From positions 1,287,979 through 1,351,978 of the forward strand of contig NC_085055.1 in the NCBI RefSeq assembly GCF_963662255.1: a stretch of DNA of 64,000 nucleotides. The letters are read 5' to 3'. Source of the DNA: Cinclus cinclus. Lineage: Eukaryota > Chordata > Aves > Passeriformes > Cinclidae. The position numbers and the translations under genes were made by a program. This document shows, piece after piece, positions 22,221-33,300 of this stretch (its first letter is position 1; each line of letters begins with the position of its first letter). The notes beneath the pieces are model-generated. The model was not told the origin of the DNA, searched no databases, and was given only the letters and a program-made list of their open reading frames with translations.

Positions 22221-23204
22221 GATGTGCCAGGACACTGCAGGGCAATCACAAAGCAGGAATTGGGCACCAAAGTGAGGTGGAGGGAGAAGCAGCCTGACCT
22301 CCTGCCAGCACTGTCTGCTGCTGTTTAAAAGTGTTTCAGAGGGGATGGAGAGGAGCCCAAGAGAAGCTCCAGAACTGTGTCACCAGTAAATATCATAACA
22401 CAGTCTTAGGGCTTGCAAAGACTCTCCTCACTAGTTCTTATTTTTATGGGTAATCCCACTCCCGTCGTTGTTGGGTGGGAGACCCAAGGGTTGTTTTTGC
22501 CTGCTGGATCTCAGAATGATGCACACACACTGATCTTCCTCCAGGGTTCAACTGAGCCCCACCATCCTCCTTGGGATGCTCCATCCTCCAAACATCCTGC
22601 CTTCCTTCAGTTGTTTTTTTCTCTTTATCTTTCCCTAGTTTAGTGACTCCACAGTTCCTTCATCGCTGCCTGGTGTTTCTTCCAGTAGCTCAGCAAGGCT
22701 GTAACATCTGTCTTGTTTCATCCATCCTTGTCCCCTTCCAGTGGGGAGGGCTTTGTGTGCAGTTTCTGTTTTGGCAGGATTTTCAGGTTGTGGGGGTTTT
22801 TTTTTGTTTGTTTGTGGGTTTTTTTGTTTTTTGTTTTTTTTTGTCTTTTTTTTTTTTTAAGCCAGCAGTAGAAACGTTTAAACATTCTGTGTTTAAATTA
22901 GGAAAGAGCAGATCACTGGTGGCTGGGGTGAACAGGGAAGATTGATGGGGTTTCTATTATCCCATGGGAGTTCCCTGGCAAGCTCCTGGGAAACTGCTGA
23001 GTCCTGCCCAGATGAACCTCACCCTCACGGTAACAGTTCTGTTTTGCCTGAGGAGCCAGCAGGAGTGCCACCATCATTATCATCCAGGAGAATTAGGAGA
23101 TCTTTTAGATATGCCCTTGAATGCTGAAAAAATAGAGAACAAAACTTCTAAACTCTCTGCACCATCTCCCAGGGAGTTGGGCTTTTGCTTGGATGTTTTG
23201 ACAG

Positions 23205-23432
23205 GAGAAGAGAAAACCGTGCCAGAGGAGGTTCAGGTTAGACATCAGGAGGGATTTCTTCATGGAAAGCGTTTTTCAGCATTCGAAGGGGCTGCCCAGG
23301 GAGATGTCTGAGGAATGGCTGGATGTGGCACTCAGGGCTCTGGGCTGGTGGTAATGTGGTATTTGGTTAGTCAAAGGTTGGACTCAATGATTCCCAGAGA
23401 TCTTTTCCAATGATTCTTTGATTCCCTCCCCA
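23205..23432 (+). mobile_element. CR1 LINE 3' end
   Basis: gaggaggttcaggttagaca, then gagggatttcttcatggaaa, and ggttggactcaatgattccc to tccaatgattctttgattcc. Confidence 0.9.
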
Positions 23433-23657
23433 AATCCCACCCTGCTGACTGGTCTGTGCCCTCTGTCCCTCCGTGCCTGTTCCTGACTGCCAGAGCTGTC
23501 TCTGTGCTCTGCATTCCCTCCTCAGTCCAGCCCTGTATCCGTGATGCTTTTCCTGGCACCCTTCCCAACTTCTCTTGCTGCCAAGTCAGACTCAGTACAA
23601 GCGTCTTGTAGTCCCTTTCAAATCCTTTCCTATCGTGGCAAATAAACCCACTGTCCT

Positions 23658-23658
<1 letters not shown>

Positions 23659-23703
<45 letters not shown>
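23659..23703. repeat. (CA)n microsatellite, about 22 units
   Basis: Uninterrupted CA dinucleotides; likely polymorphic. Confidence 0.97.
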
Positions 23704-23707
<4 letters not shown>

Positions 23708-25139
23708 TCCTGATATTATCCTTGACAGCTCTTCACTTCTGGCACTCAGCTGCTGCTTAATCATATGGTTTCTTTCTCTGAGTCACCTCATGTGCTCTTG
23801 CAGCCAAGAGCTTGACTTTGATTTGGCAATGTCACGGCAGCAGCACATCCCTCGGGATCCCATTGCTGCCCCTCATGTCCCACTGCCACCAGCACATCCT
23901 CTGTGCCCTGCTCTGGGCTGGCATCGGTGCCTCTGCAGAGTGGGGCCATTCCCTCCCCTCTGCCCTCCAGCACACACCACCAGCACCCTGCTCCACCCCC
24001 TTTCTCCCGATTTTATCATTTCCCTGCTGCTTTGCAGAGTTTCTGTTCTTAGCACAGAGTGACCTGCCTGACCTTGACTCCCAGGTAGCCCTGGCGCTCA
24101 GATCCCTTCTCCAAACATCCTTCCCACTGAGGCCCCTCTGCCCCCACGCTCTCGTCCTTGTGACATTTGCAAAGAGGGGGCAAGCGGAGCAAACCAAACA
24201 AATCCAGCAAATATCGCTGGGAGAAGGGAACCAAGGCAATGTGCAGGGAGCATTGGAATAATCAGCTGCCTTCCGACCTCTGTCCTTCCCCTGAACCCTC
24301 CTGCACTGCGGACCCAGCACGGGACCCCTGCTCCTGCCCAAATCCCCCTTGTACCTACGGGGAGATAACCCAGCTCTGCTCCTCCCTAGGAAAACAACCG
24401 GATTTTCCCAGAGGAGCTGTGCACAGACAACGCTGCAAAAACGCTTCCCCGAACCGCTCTTTGTACTGAGCAAACATAAGGGCAGCCTAAAGCCAAAGGG
24501 CTGGGATAAAAGTTGGATTTCTCATTGTTCAGAGAATGCTGCAGGTGTGGACACACCTATTCACCCTCCCAGCCCTTCGGCTGGTCCCGCTTTGTGCGAA
24601 GAGGGTGTTGGTGTTTATTGCCTTTTTCCCCAGCTGCCCACTGGCGCGGACTTTGCTCCTCTGGGCTGGGATATTTCTAAGCAGCGGGAGGCTTTCCACG
24701 TGTGTTTGAGAAGGTACAAAGCCTGCCGGAAAACAATGGAAATAGCTGCCTTATGACTGCTGCGTGTCACGCACTCGGTTCTTGCCCGTTCAATTCGTTC
24801 GTCCTTGGAGCTGCTCTCGCCGCCTGGAACCTGATCCCGAGCGGTGCCGGGGCTGGCACGAACACGGCACCGTGCCACGGGCACAGACAAGGCCGGAGCT
24901 CGAGGCCTGGGGCAGGGGCTGCCCGACCCCCTGAGCCCACCAGGGATGTGTGGAGAGGGCTCTGGGCTCCGGGAGGAGCGGGGGGTTTGTGGGGGATTCC
25001 TGCTGGGAGCAAACAGCTGCTTCAGAGCTGAGCGCTCTGCTTCCCCACAGGGCCCCTGGTGTGGGAGCATCTCGGCTGGCTCAGCACGGCTCTGCCAGGT
25101 TCTCCGCACCTCCAGCACAGCATCTCCCCTGATCCCCTC
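23704..25139. other. Intergenic stretch leading to the CpG island
   Basis: No repeat family is recognised. CpG content rises from about 24630. A T-box-like inverted repeat AGGTGTG-GA-CACACCT lies at 24543-24558, and AACAATGG (SOX-like) near 24733. Confidence 0.45.
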
Positions 25140-25460
25140 GGAAAGGCTTCCCTCAACCTTCCCAAAGGACAGGCTCCCTCTGTGCAAGGTCCCCTCAGAC
25201 ACCAAGGACAGGATCTCCTTTATTTCCCCTACGCCAGCCTCCCCTCAGCCCCCCCTTCCCCCCAGGACTGGAATCTTCTCATCCGCAGGCTCCCCTTTGT
25301 CCAATCTCCCTTCAGATCCCCAAGCACAGGATTGCCTCATTTTCCCCCAGCACTGGATTCCCTCACCTGCTCCTCCAGAACAGGCTCCCCTCAGAACCCT
25401 CTGGGACAAGCTCCCCCCGAACACGAGATCCCCAAGCCCGGATCCCTTCACGTCTCTCTG
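25140..25460. repeat. Degenerate pyrimidine-rich tandem array
   Basis: Repeated units near 30 nt built on CAGGCTCCCCT and CAGGATTCCCTC variants (for example at 25173, 25209, 25285, 25330, 25381). The array runs into the upstream CpG island. The long open frame across it (24844-25626) is a by-product of its composition. Confidence 0.6.
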
Positions 25461-26045
25461 CCCAAGCCGCCTTCAGCCCCTCCTCAGCGGGCACGGCCGG
25501 GACGCAGCAGCCTCCGTTCCCCCGTCCCTCCCTCCCTCCGTGCTGCCGCCCGCGGTGATCCGCGCTGAGCTCGCGGCCGCGCCTCACGACACCCTGGCTC
25601 GGCACGTCAGCCCCGCCATCGCGTGAGAGCCACCGCCCCCCCGCCCGCCGCCATCACGCACGGCGGGAACAGCTGCCGGCACGGCACGGCACGGCGCGGC
25701 CAGACCCCGCTCCCAGCCAAGGCGGGCCTTCGCCAGCTCTTATTAATGCAGATCTTAATTAATGACCCCCGCGGGGGGCGAGCCGCCCTTCACACGCAAC
25801 GCGCTCCCCCCTTCGCCCGCGCCTGGAGTGGAAGCACGAAGAGGTTAAAACGGAGGCGGGGGCGTGAGGCGGCTGCCAAGGCGGGATTAGCGCGGCTCGG
25901 AGCTCGGCACGCAAGGCGGGACGGGGCACGGCGGCCACACGCGAGGGGACACGCGTGGCACCGCCGCGCAGAGCCGGGGGGAGCCGGAGGGCAGCGGGCC
26001 CGGGCGGGCGCACCGTGCCCTCAGCCGATCCTCGGGCTTTGCATC
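25450..26045. promoter_or_regulatory. CpG island without an assigned gene
   Basis: CpG-dense sequence about 1.3 kb upstream of the LEKR1 ATG, with repeated CACGG/GGCGGG motifs and an AT-rich homeodomain-like insert (TTATTAATG and TTAATTAATGACC, 25739-25767). No credible protein starts here. AATAAA follows at 26149-26154. It may be an alternative LEKR1 promoter, the start of a noncoding RNA, or an enhancer-type island. Confidence 0.55.
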
Positions 26046-26649
26046 CCTCTGTAGACACAGCGCCTACTCACCCATTTTTCCTTCTCCCACCCCCAAACTA
26101 ATTATTTTTCCCCTTTACTGATGCAATTTTCATTTTTTTCCCCCCCACAATAAAGCTGTTGTTTCTATCCCTTAAAATTCACTGCTTTCTTCAGTCTGAC
26201 CCCCCTTTTCTCCCCTGTCCAGCTCCCAACCTTACTAATGCTTCACCTCAGAAATTACTCCGTAAATGAAATTATGGTCGCTTCGTTCTTCTTTTTTGTG
26301 CCATGGCCTGTCCCTAGTTTTGTGTGTGTGTGTCCCTAAATTGCAGTTTTGGGGGGAGGTCTTGTTTTATATAAGGCTGGAGTGGATGTAGGAATTGCTT
26401 TGGGCAGATGGTCCCTGCTGTACGATCAAAACCCAACGGCAACTGGGTTTTGGAGGAAACAACGCTGGAAAGAAGGGCAGAAAGTGGAATTAATCCCGCT
26501 GAAACTGCCGGATCCCGCTGCCAATCCTCCCCTGATGTATTTTTTTTCGTGGCTGTGTGCACTCCAGTGGGTCTCACCGGGCCCAGACGGTTCATCCCGA
26601 GGTTGAGCTCCTGCCTCGGCTGTGACACGCAGATGACCCGGCTGGCAGG
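26046..26649. other. Interval between the CpG island and the minisatellite
   Basis: Pyrimidine-rich start, AATAAA at 26149-26154 with T/GT-rich sequence after it, and a short (GT)n at 26321-26333. Nothing coding is seen. Confidence 0.45.
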
Positions 26650-27115
26650 GCCGGATTTGGGGTGCCAGGGACTAATTGGGGGTGTCCGGGGTGGCTTGGG
26701 AGTGTCAGAGCTGAATTCGGGCTGGTAGGGCTGAATTAGGGGTGTCAGATGCAGGTTTGAGGTGCACGAAGGAGTTTTGGAGTGTCACGGTTAAATTTGG
26801 GCAATCAGGGCTGGCTGGAGGGGGGCAGAGGTGGTTTTGGGGTGTCAGTATAGAATTTGGGAAGTCAGGGACGGCTTTGGGATGTCAGGACCAAATCTGG
26901 GACACTGGGGGTGGCTTTGCGAGCATAGGACCAAATTTGGGGTGGCAGGGGCAAATCTGGCACGTCAGCTTTTGGCTTTGGGGTGGCAGGGTTTGACTTC
27001 GGGCTCTTGGGGTGGCAGGGCCGAATTTGGGGTGTCAGGACCGGGCTCTGCGGAGACGAGGCTCAGCTTGGGATGTCGGGGGTGGCTTTGGGGTGTCGGG
27101 GGGAATTTTGGGAGC
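26650..27115. repeat. Degenerate G/T-rich minisatellite between two CpG islands
   Basis: About 20 diverged units of roughly 20-25 nt resembling GGGGTGTCAGGGCTGAATTT follow one another up to the edge of the LEKR1 promoter island. The strand is strongly purine/GT-biased with many GGGG and GGG runs. Confidence 0.75.
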
Positions 27116-27207
27116 GATTAAACGCTTCCCTCGCCGCCCGCCCTCCCACGGCCCCCGTGACGCGCACGCGCCGTTGCCGCGGTTACGGCGGACGCCAGGG
27201 CCACAAA

Positions 27208-27276
27208 ATGGCGGCGGCCGCCGCGCACCCCCCGCCCCTCACGGGTCCCCCGTGCCGGGACCCCGGCGGGCCCTGA
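27208..27276 (+). other. Candidate upstream ORF in LEKR1 5' UTR (22 codons plus stop)
   Basis: The ATG inside the YY1-like site opens a short frame, MAAAAAHPPPLTGPPCRDPG plus two residues, that stops 51 nt before the LEKR1 start. It is translated only if transcription starts upstream of 27208. It is out of frame with the main ORF. Confidence 0.4.
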
Positions 27277-27327
27277 GCCCCGAACCCCGGCCGCTCCCGG
27301 ACCCCCGAACCCAGCCTGCGGGAGGCC

Positions 27328-27375
27328 ATGGAGCGGCGCGGCCCCGTCCACGCGCTGCCCGAGGAGATCCGCAAG
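27328..27375 (+). CDS. LEKR1: LEKR1 exon 1 coding part (residues 1-16)
   Basis: Sixteen codons, MERRGPVHALPEEIRK, end in phase 0 at aag|gtacga. The LPEEI motif matches the start of mammalian LEKR1. The exon lies in the CpG island and its 5' UTR probably starts near 27190-27205, next to the YY1-like site. Confidence 0.88.
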
Positions 27376-30300
27376 GTACGAGCTGTGGAAATGCCGAAGC
27401 GCAGCGCTCGGAGCTCCCGCAGCACTTCTGGGATGTTGCGCAGGCCTGTGAGCAGCCCTGCGTTATCTGTGCATTTCGGTCCTGGGTTAGGTTGGGTGTC
27501 GGGTTTCCTCACTGTTTGTGCGCTGTAATTACAGTCATTCTATAGGAAGCCTGCAGAGGAACGCCCGAGTCTGTGCCGGTGTTGTCACTGCAGGTGAGTC
27601 TCAGGTTTCCCCTGTTCTGGCGCGTTTTGCTGCCGGGAGTTGGGAAGGACTGCAGAGCATGACATGTTCCAGAGGAGTATCAACACACACGAGGACGGAA
27701 CATTCCCCTTCATCTCCCCTCGTATCTTTGTGCGTTCTTTTGTTTGGGAGACAGATTATTGGTGTAACAGTGCTGCTGTTTACATGGCTCCGTTTAGGAG
27801 GAGGCTGCACTCAAGTGGAGCAGGAGTCACTTTTTGTAACGCTGTCAGGTTTTCACTCTGGCAATACAACGCCCAGCTATCCTCATTCATCGGTCTGCAG
27901 CTCATAATTGGCAAGTCATTTAAAAGCTTTGTGTACTCAGCCTGGAGAAAATCTCCCTGGGTTAGGCCAGGAAACTGTTCAGGCAATTTCTGAAACGATT
28001 TCTGAGAAATCAAGGATGGGTAAGATAGACAAAGAAAGAGAAAAGGAATGCTTAGTCTTAAAAAAAAAAAGAGGAAGGGAAGAAGCTGTGGGACACTTTC
28101 AGACTCGTGAGCAGCTGTTTTGGTAGCGGGAAGGATCCCACTAAGGTTGTTTATTTAGCAGTTAGTTTTTTTAGCCCCAACGGGGTACAGTGGTGAACAA
28201 AAATCAGTGTAAGCTTCTCACAGAAACAGTTATACCAAACTGTTGGATGAGGGAATCCTCCTGGAGCTGGTTACTGCTTAGTATTTCCTTTAATGACTTA
28301 AAGCTGCAGTTTGGTGGCACTTGAGCCTGTTTTAAGTTGGGATCAGCTCCTGAGCCAGTTCCCGTTCCATGTGCGAGGCACAAGGAAGGAGCAGCAGCCA
28401 GGGCAGGCACAGAAAGGCAGTGCCATTAATTCTGTCATCAGCAGTGTCAGTGGCTGCTGGTTATTATTGAGCCGGGATCTCGGATTATAATAAGGATTAC
28501 GCTGGTGCCAGTCAGGAAAGGGGTGTGAGCATTCTGGGTACAGCATTAAACTCCATATTCCTAGGGAAAATAAGTAATTTAAAATGAATCCAGTGCATCA
28601 ATACAAAATGCATAATAACCTCCTTGTCACTTGTCAGACCTAACAGTGAGGGCTGTAATCAGGTATAAGCAGAATAATATGAACAAAGGCATGTTACACA
28701 GAAAAAAAGTCTGTTATTATATTAATGGTTTTAATAACTCAATAAGAATCACATGTGAAACTTGTGTCTTCGTTGTCCCTCTGTCCAGGGCCATTGAGGT
28801 TTCATTTCTGAGCTGCAGGCTTTAAAAATAGTGACATGACTGATGGGAATTTAGAAAAGAGCAAAAACAGTAAAGAGCTTTAAATCTTGTTTCTAAGAAA
28901 GGATAACAGAGCTGGGTTTGCTCATTCTGGAAAATACCTGAGGGCACAGTAAGTACTCACAGGTAGAGGGAGGTGGTGGTTCATTTCCAGCTGCAAATGA
29001 GTCTTTTCCTCTCATTTCTGGATGTGTTTTGGTTGAAAGCTTTGGAACTCTGGAGCTGTGGAGTTCTCCCAACTTTTCTCTCGAAGTACAGGATGGGGCA
29101 GTCGATCTCTGAAGATCCCTCCAGTGCTGGGTACGCGTTTAACAAAAAATGTGGTGCAGGATTTCCAGATGTGGATAGACTTGTGCTCCTGTCCCATCCT
29201 CCTCATGCCACGTGTGAGCTCCAAGGCAGCGACAGCCCGGGATTTGGGATGAGAAAGTGTCGGGGTTTTACACATCCTGTGCTGTTGCTCATCTCCTACT
29301 CAGCAGCATGGTTACAAGGCACTACAAGTCATTCTCACAATTTCCTGTCCTTGTATCTCCCATCTTTTCTGCACACGTGTCATGGTTCCCTTCCCACTCT
29401 GCTGCTCAGCTTTTACAGCCTCTCCTCTGGAATGTCTCTCAGCTGGCTCCCGACACAGCCGAGCTCACTCCAGCTGTGCTTTGCTCTGCCAGATCCAGAG
29501 CACACGTGCTCCCAAGATGGGTTTGCAGGCTGAGGGAGCACGTGGGACTGGAGGGAGCCTGGCTGGCTTGGAGATTGCAGCCCAGAGTGAGGGATATTCC
29601 CTTGCTAGGCACTGCTTCAGGATGGATGGATGGATGGATGGATGAGTGCTGGATGTTGGGTTGTGGTGCTCACAAGGGATCCAGGAGCTGCCTCACAGGG
29701 CAGGGTGCAGAGCTCTCGTTGTTCCTCTCCTTGATTTTATTTTCTTCTACAAGATTTATATTTATTTTGCAAGTTTTTATTTTACAGGAAGTTTTAGTCT
29801 AGAGGGAAGAGGATTTCTCAGCATTGTGTTAAGGGAATGATAGATGTGAAGGGACTTTGGTTCTTCTTGTTCTGATTAATTTTGCCTCAGAGAACTGTGT
29901 AAAAACTTTTACATGTCCCTGCTTTCTTCTTTTTCTCTCATTGCTTCTTCTTTCACAACTCTTTCATTGCAGGATGGGTGCTAAATGATAAAAAAAAAAT
30001 AAAATCAATAGGTGAATAAAACATCCAAATGTCCATTATTAAAGTTTATAGTATTCTTTTGTATTTACAGTTGCATACTTTCTGAAAATTATTTGTCAGT
30101 AAATAGGGAAACCACTGGCTTTTAATGCCTGTTTTTAATATATTTATGTATAGTTTTCTGCAGTCAAACTCAGCCTCAGAGGTGTCCCAGAGCCCAGCAG
30201 GGTACAGAAGGGAATTAGTGTTTCCTTGACTCCAATGTCATGGATGTGTATTTTTGGGGACTTTTGGTTTTGTTGCTTAGCTAATGTTTTATTTTGGTTT

Positions 30301-33300
30301 AGTTTTTCCTCAAGGCTTTTATATTTTACCTTGGTAGTTGTTTGTTGCCAGTGGTAGATGAATCTTTTTTTTTTGTGCCTGGGGACTTTAATTACAGTTC
30401 TGTGGAAGTGGAGAGAAGTAGAAGGCAAAATGCAGCTTTGCACTTAGGATCTCCCTGAAATAGGAAACAGAACAGCAGCAGAATGCAAAGAAAGTTATAT
30501 TTAATTTCATATTTTATTCAGAAAAAAATAAAGCTTTGTTACCATAAATAATAAGGTTTTTAGGGCCAAGATACCCTTAGAGATTAAGAGTTCTCTCACC
30601 CCAGGAGCTGAAGAGCTCAGGCTGGGCAGGACCTCTGAGGTTGTTCCCCATCAGGACAGAACGTCCTTGGTGTCCCCAGAGTATCGTGTTCACCACAAGT
30701 AGCAAATGGGTACTGGGTGCCTCTCCCACGTGTGCTATAGATTGGGACAGTATGGGCTCTGTATGAGCACATCACGTCAGCTTTCCCTTTCCTTGCTCTC
30801 TGTGAACCCGGGCTTGGGGTTTTTTTAGAAGAGGTTCTGGAACACAGAGTTCCTGCTGTGGTTGGGAGCCCACGAGCCTGTCCCGTCCACCAGGACAGCA
30901 CAGCTCTGTGTCTGGGATGTGCTGCATTGGCACCAGCAGGGATTTCAAAGCAGATAAAATTCCAATTTGTGCCCTCCAGATAAGAGGTAGAATGGCAGAG
31001 CTCTTTTCAGCATCCTGCTGAATTCTCCTGGAGGGGATGTCCCCAGGCTGCTGCAGTGCCCACGGAGGTTTTCAGCACTTGGCTGTGGAATTTGTGATGT
31101 CTGGGTGGTGGTGGGGTGTCAGGCTCCTGCTGTGGAGTGTTCTGGAAATGGGAGAAAATCCTGGAATGGTTTGGGTTGGAAGGGACCCTGAAGACCCATG
31201 GGCAGAGACCCCTTCCACTGTCTCAGGTGGCTCCAAGCCCCAGTGTCCAGCCTGGCCATGGGCACTTCCAGGGCTTGAATCCAGAGGCTTCAGCCTGTCC
31301 AGTAAGGGACACTCCACACCCTCTCTAGGCACTACAACCAAGCTTTTCTCATCACACCAGGGCTGTATTCTCTATATCCAAGATTTTCTCACAAAAGCAG
31401 AGTTGTATTCACTACAGTTAAGCTTTTCCACCCTTTCTGCAGCCAGCGTTCTGCTGCTCGGAGCTGGAGGGACTGGAATCTCCTCACCTCCCACACAGCC
31501 AGGGGTTGCAGCCAGGAGAGGCTTCCTGACAGTCCCACCTAGAGATGCAGAGAGTCACTCAGGCAAAGGTCTGCTGAGCAATGGGCTAAACCATCCTTTG
31601 CCTGGTGTGTTTTGTCATGAGGTGCTTTGTGGCAGCACTCAGGGTGAGTTCTCAGCTGGAACATGCTGTGACACGTCCCAAGGAAGCTGGGGAGCTCAGG
31701 AAGGGCTGCTGGCCCTGTGCTGGTGTTTGCAGGCCCGTGTCAGGCTGCCAGGGTTCATTATTCTGCTTTCCTCCAGGCAAAAATGGCTTCAGCTACCTGA
31801 ACTCCTGGTGTTATTTCCTGTCGTGACACAGGGATTATCCCAGGGCATGTTTTGAATGAAGCAACCTTCTGGTTTTACTCCCGGCCTGTTTCTCCACTGT
31901 TCATGTGTTCAAAGCAAGCACGGGGATTTTTATTTTGCAACTGAGATTTTATGGGCTGGGAGCAAATAATGATGTGAACAGTGTGGCTCAGCAGTACCAT
32001 CTGTGTTGCTTTGGGGTAGATGCAGACTGAAAACTTGGCTCATAATACACTTTGCTTATTTTAAAAGAAGTGAAGTTTCTACTGAGACTTTTAAAAATCT
32101 TTCTTTGACTAAGGCAAATACCAATTTCAATCTGGTACCTCCTCATTTTGCATCTACATCAGAAGACTCCCCTTTCTTCCCCAAAAATCAATGGTGTGGT
32201 TTGAGTCATCATTTCTTTTTGTGCAACAGGGATTGACTGGTGTGTCAGAAGAGGGACAGACAGGATGAGAGACATGAAAATAATGTGGGAGAGGACTGAA
32301 ACAAAAAAGAAAGTAGAATAAATCAACATACAGAAATAATTTAAGACCACCCAGCTGCAGCATAAGGATTTTTATTTTTTCTTGACTTGTATGTATTCAG
32401 CTACAAGTTTAATTTGGACAAATACAGAGGTTTTTCATTTTGACCAGTCTTTGCTGAAGCAATCTCAGTCCTGACAGATGCACCAAGGGAGCAAGAGCTG
32501 TGGACCAAGGAGCACAGGGTGTTGTGAGGAATTTCTCCATGGAAAGGGCTGTCCAGGCTGGCACAGCTGCCCAGGGCAGTGGTGGGGTCCCCATCCCTGC
32601 AGGGATTTAACAGCCCTGGGCATGTGGCAGCTGTAGGCTGGTGGCACTCGATGATCTTGGAGGGCTTTTCCAACCTGAGCAATTTTTGGGTTCTGTGTTG
32701 AGTGATCCACGTGCTGGATGCTGGAATATCAAAGCCCTGCCCAAGGAGAGAGGAGCTCGCTCTTCTCCAGGGCTCCAGCTCTCCATCGTGGGCTGTTTGT
32801 GGGTGGAATGTGAAATTCCAGAGGAGAGGGGTGGTGGTGCACGAGCTGACACACCCTGGAGTTACTTGGTCAAGTTCAAGTGGTACAAATTCCTGTCTCA
32901 TTATTCAAAAGGCTAAAAATGGTCCAGACCACCAATCTTTTTTTCCCCCCCTTATAACTTATGCTTTACAGATGAAACTGAGTCAGACAGATGTAATTTC
33001 TGTGATTATCCCTCTTGGCTCAGTCTTCCCTTTGCCTTGGTAGCTAAAGAAATCTTTGTAACCAGGGGATAATATTTCCTTCCAAAACCAGCTGCAGAGT
33101 GGAAGCTGTTCTCCCAGATGCTTTACAGCATCTGTGCATCACAACTGTAGCTCCAAGTCTTATGGATAAACATCTTCCCAGATCAAGCACTTTGTCCTCA
33201 GCAAAACTGGTCTTTTAATTCCTGATTGTTTTTTTTCTGTGTACTGTTTGTTCTCAGGACATGTAAGTCCCCTTTCCACTCAGAGCTCTGATAGTTTCCT

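Larger units (their letters stand above)
20881..23204. other. Intergenic stretch with regulatory-looking sites
   Basis: Holds the CACCTCAGGTG duplication (21777-21813), the octamer-like inverted repeat near 22191-22212, and a T-rich tract at 22794-22858. The part 21440-21600 is repeat-free and AT-balanced. No gene is seen. Confidence 0.45.
27115..27420 (+). promoter_or_regulatory. LEKR1: LEKR1 CpG-island promoter with NRF1-, X-box- and YY1-like sites
   Basis: The block is dense in CpG and has no TATA box. CGCGCACGCGCC at 27161-27172 fits the NRF1 consensus at all but the last position. GTTGCC-GC-GGTTAC at 27173-27186 fits an RFX X-box with one mismatch. AAAATGGCGGC at 27205-27215 is a perfect YY1 core of the kind found just inside 5' UTRs. 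The coding ATG is 113 nt further on. This layout suggests a broadly active, TATA-less promoter starting near 27190-27205. Confidence 0.72.

Noticed and set aside
22794..22858. T-rich tract as the tail of an inserted retroposon
   Set aside because: Interrupted T/G sequence with no recognisable element body on either side.
24844..25626. 260-codon Pro/Ser-rich open frame
   Set aside because: Runs through a tandem array and into a CpG island; the periodic prolines come from the repeat.
25850..27172. AhR response element cores (GCGTG/CACGC) as TIPARP-type AhR control of the LEKR1 region
   Set aside because: The 5-nt core is expected often in CpG islands; no flanking consensus stands out.
28973..29533. 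186-codon open frame in LEKR1 intron 1
   Set aside because: No domain, no splice sites in phase with LEKR1 exons, no repeat origin that would explain a protein.
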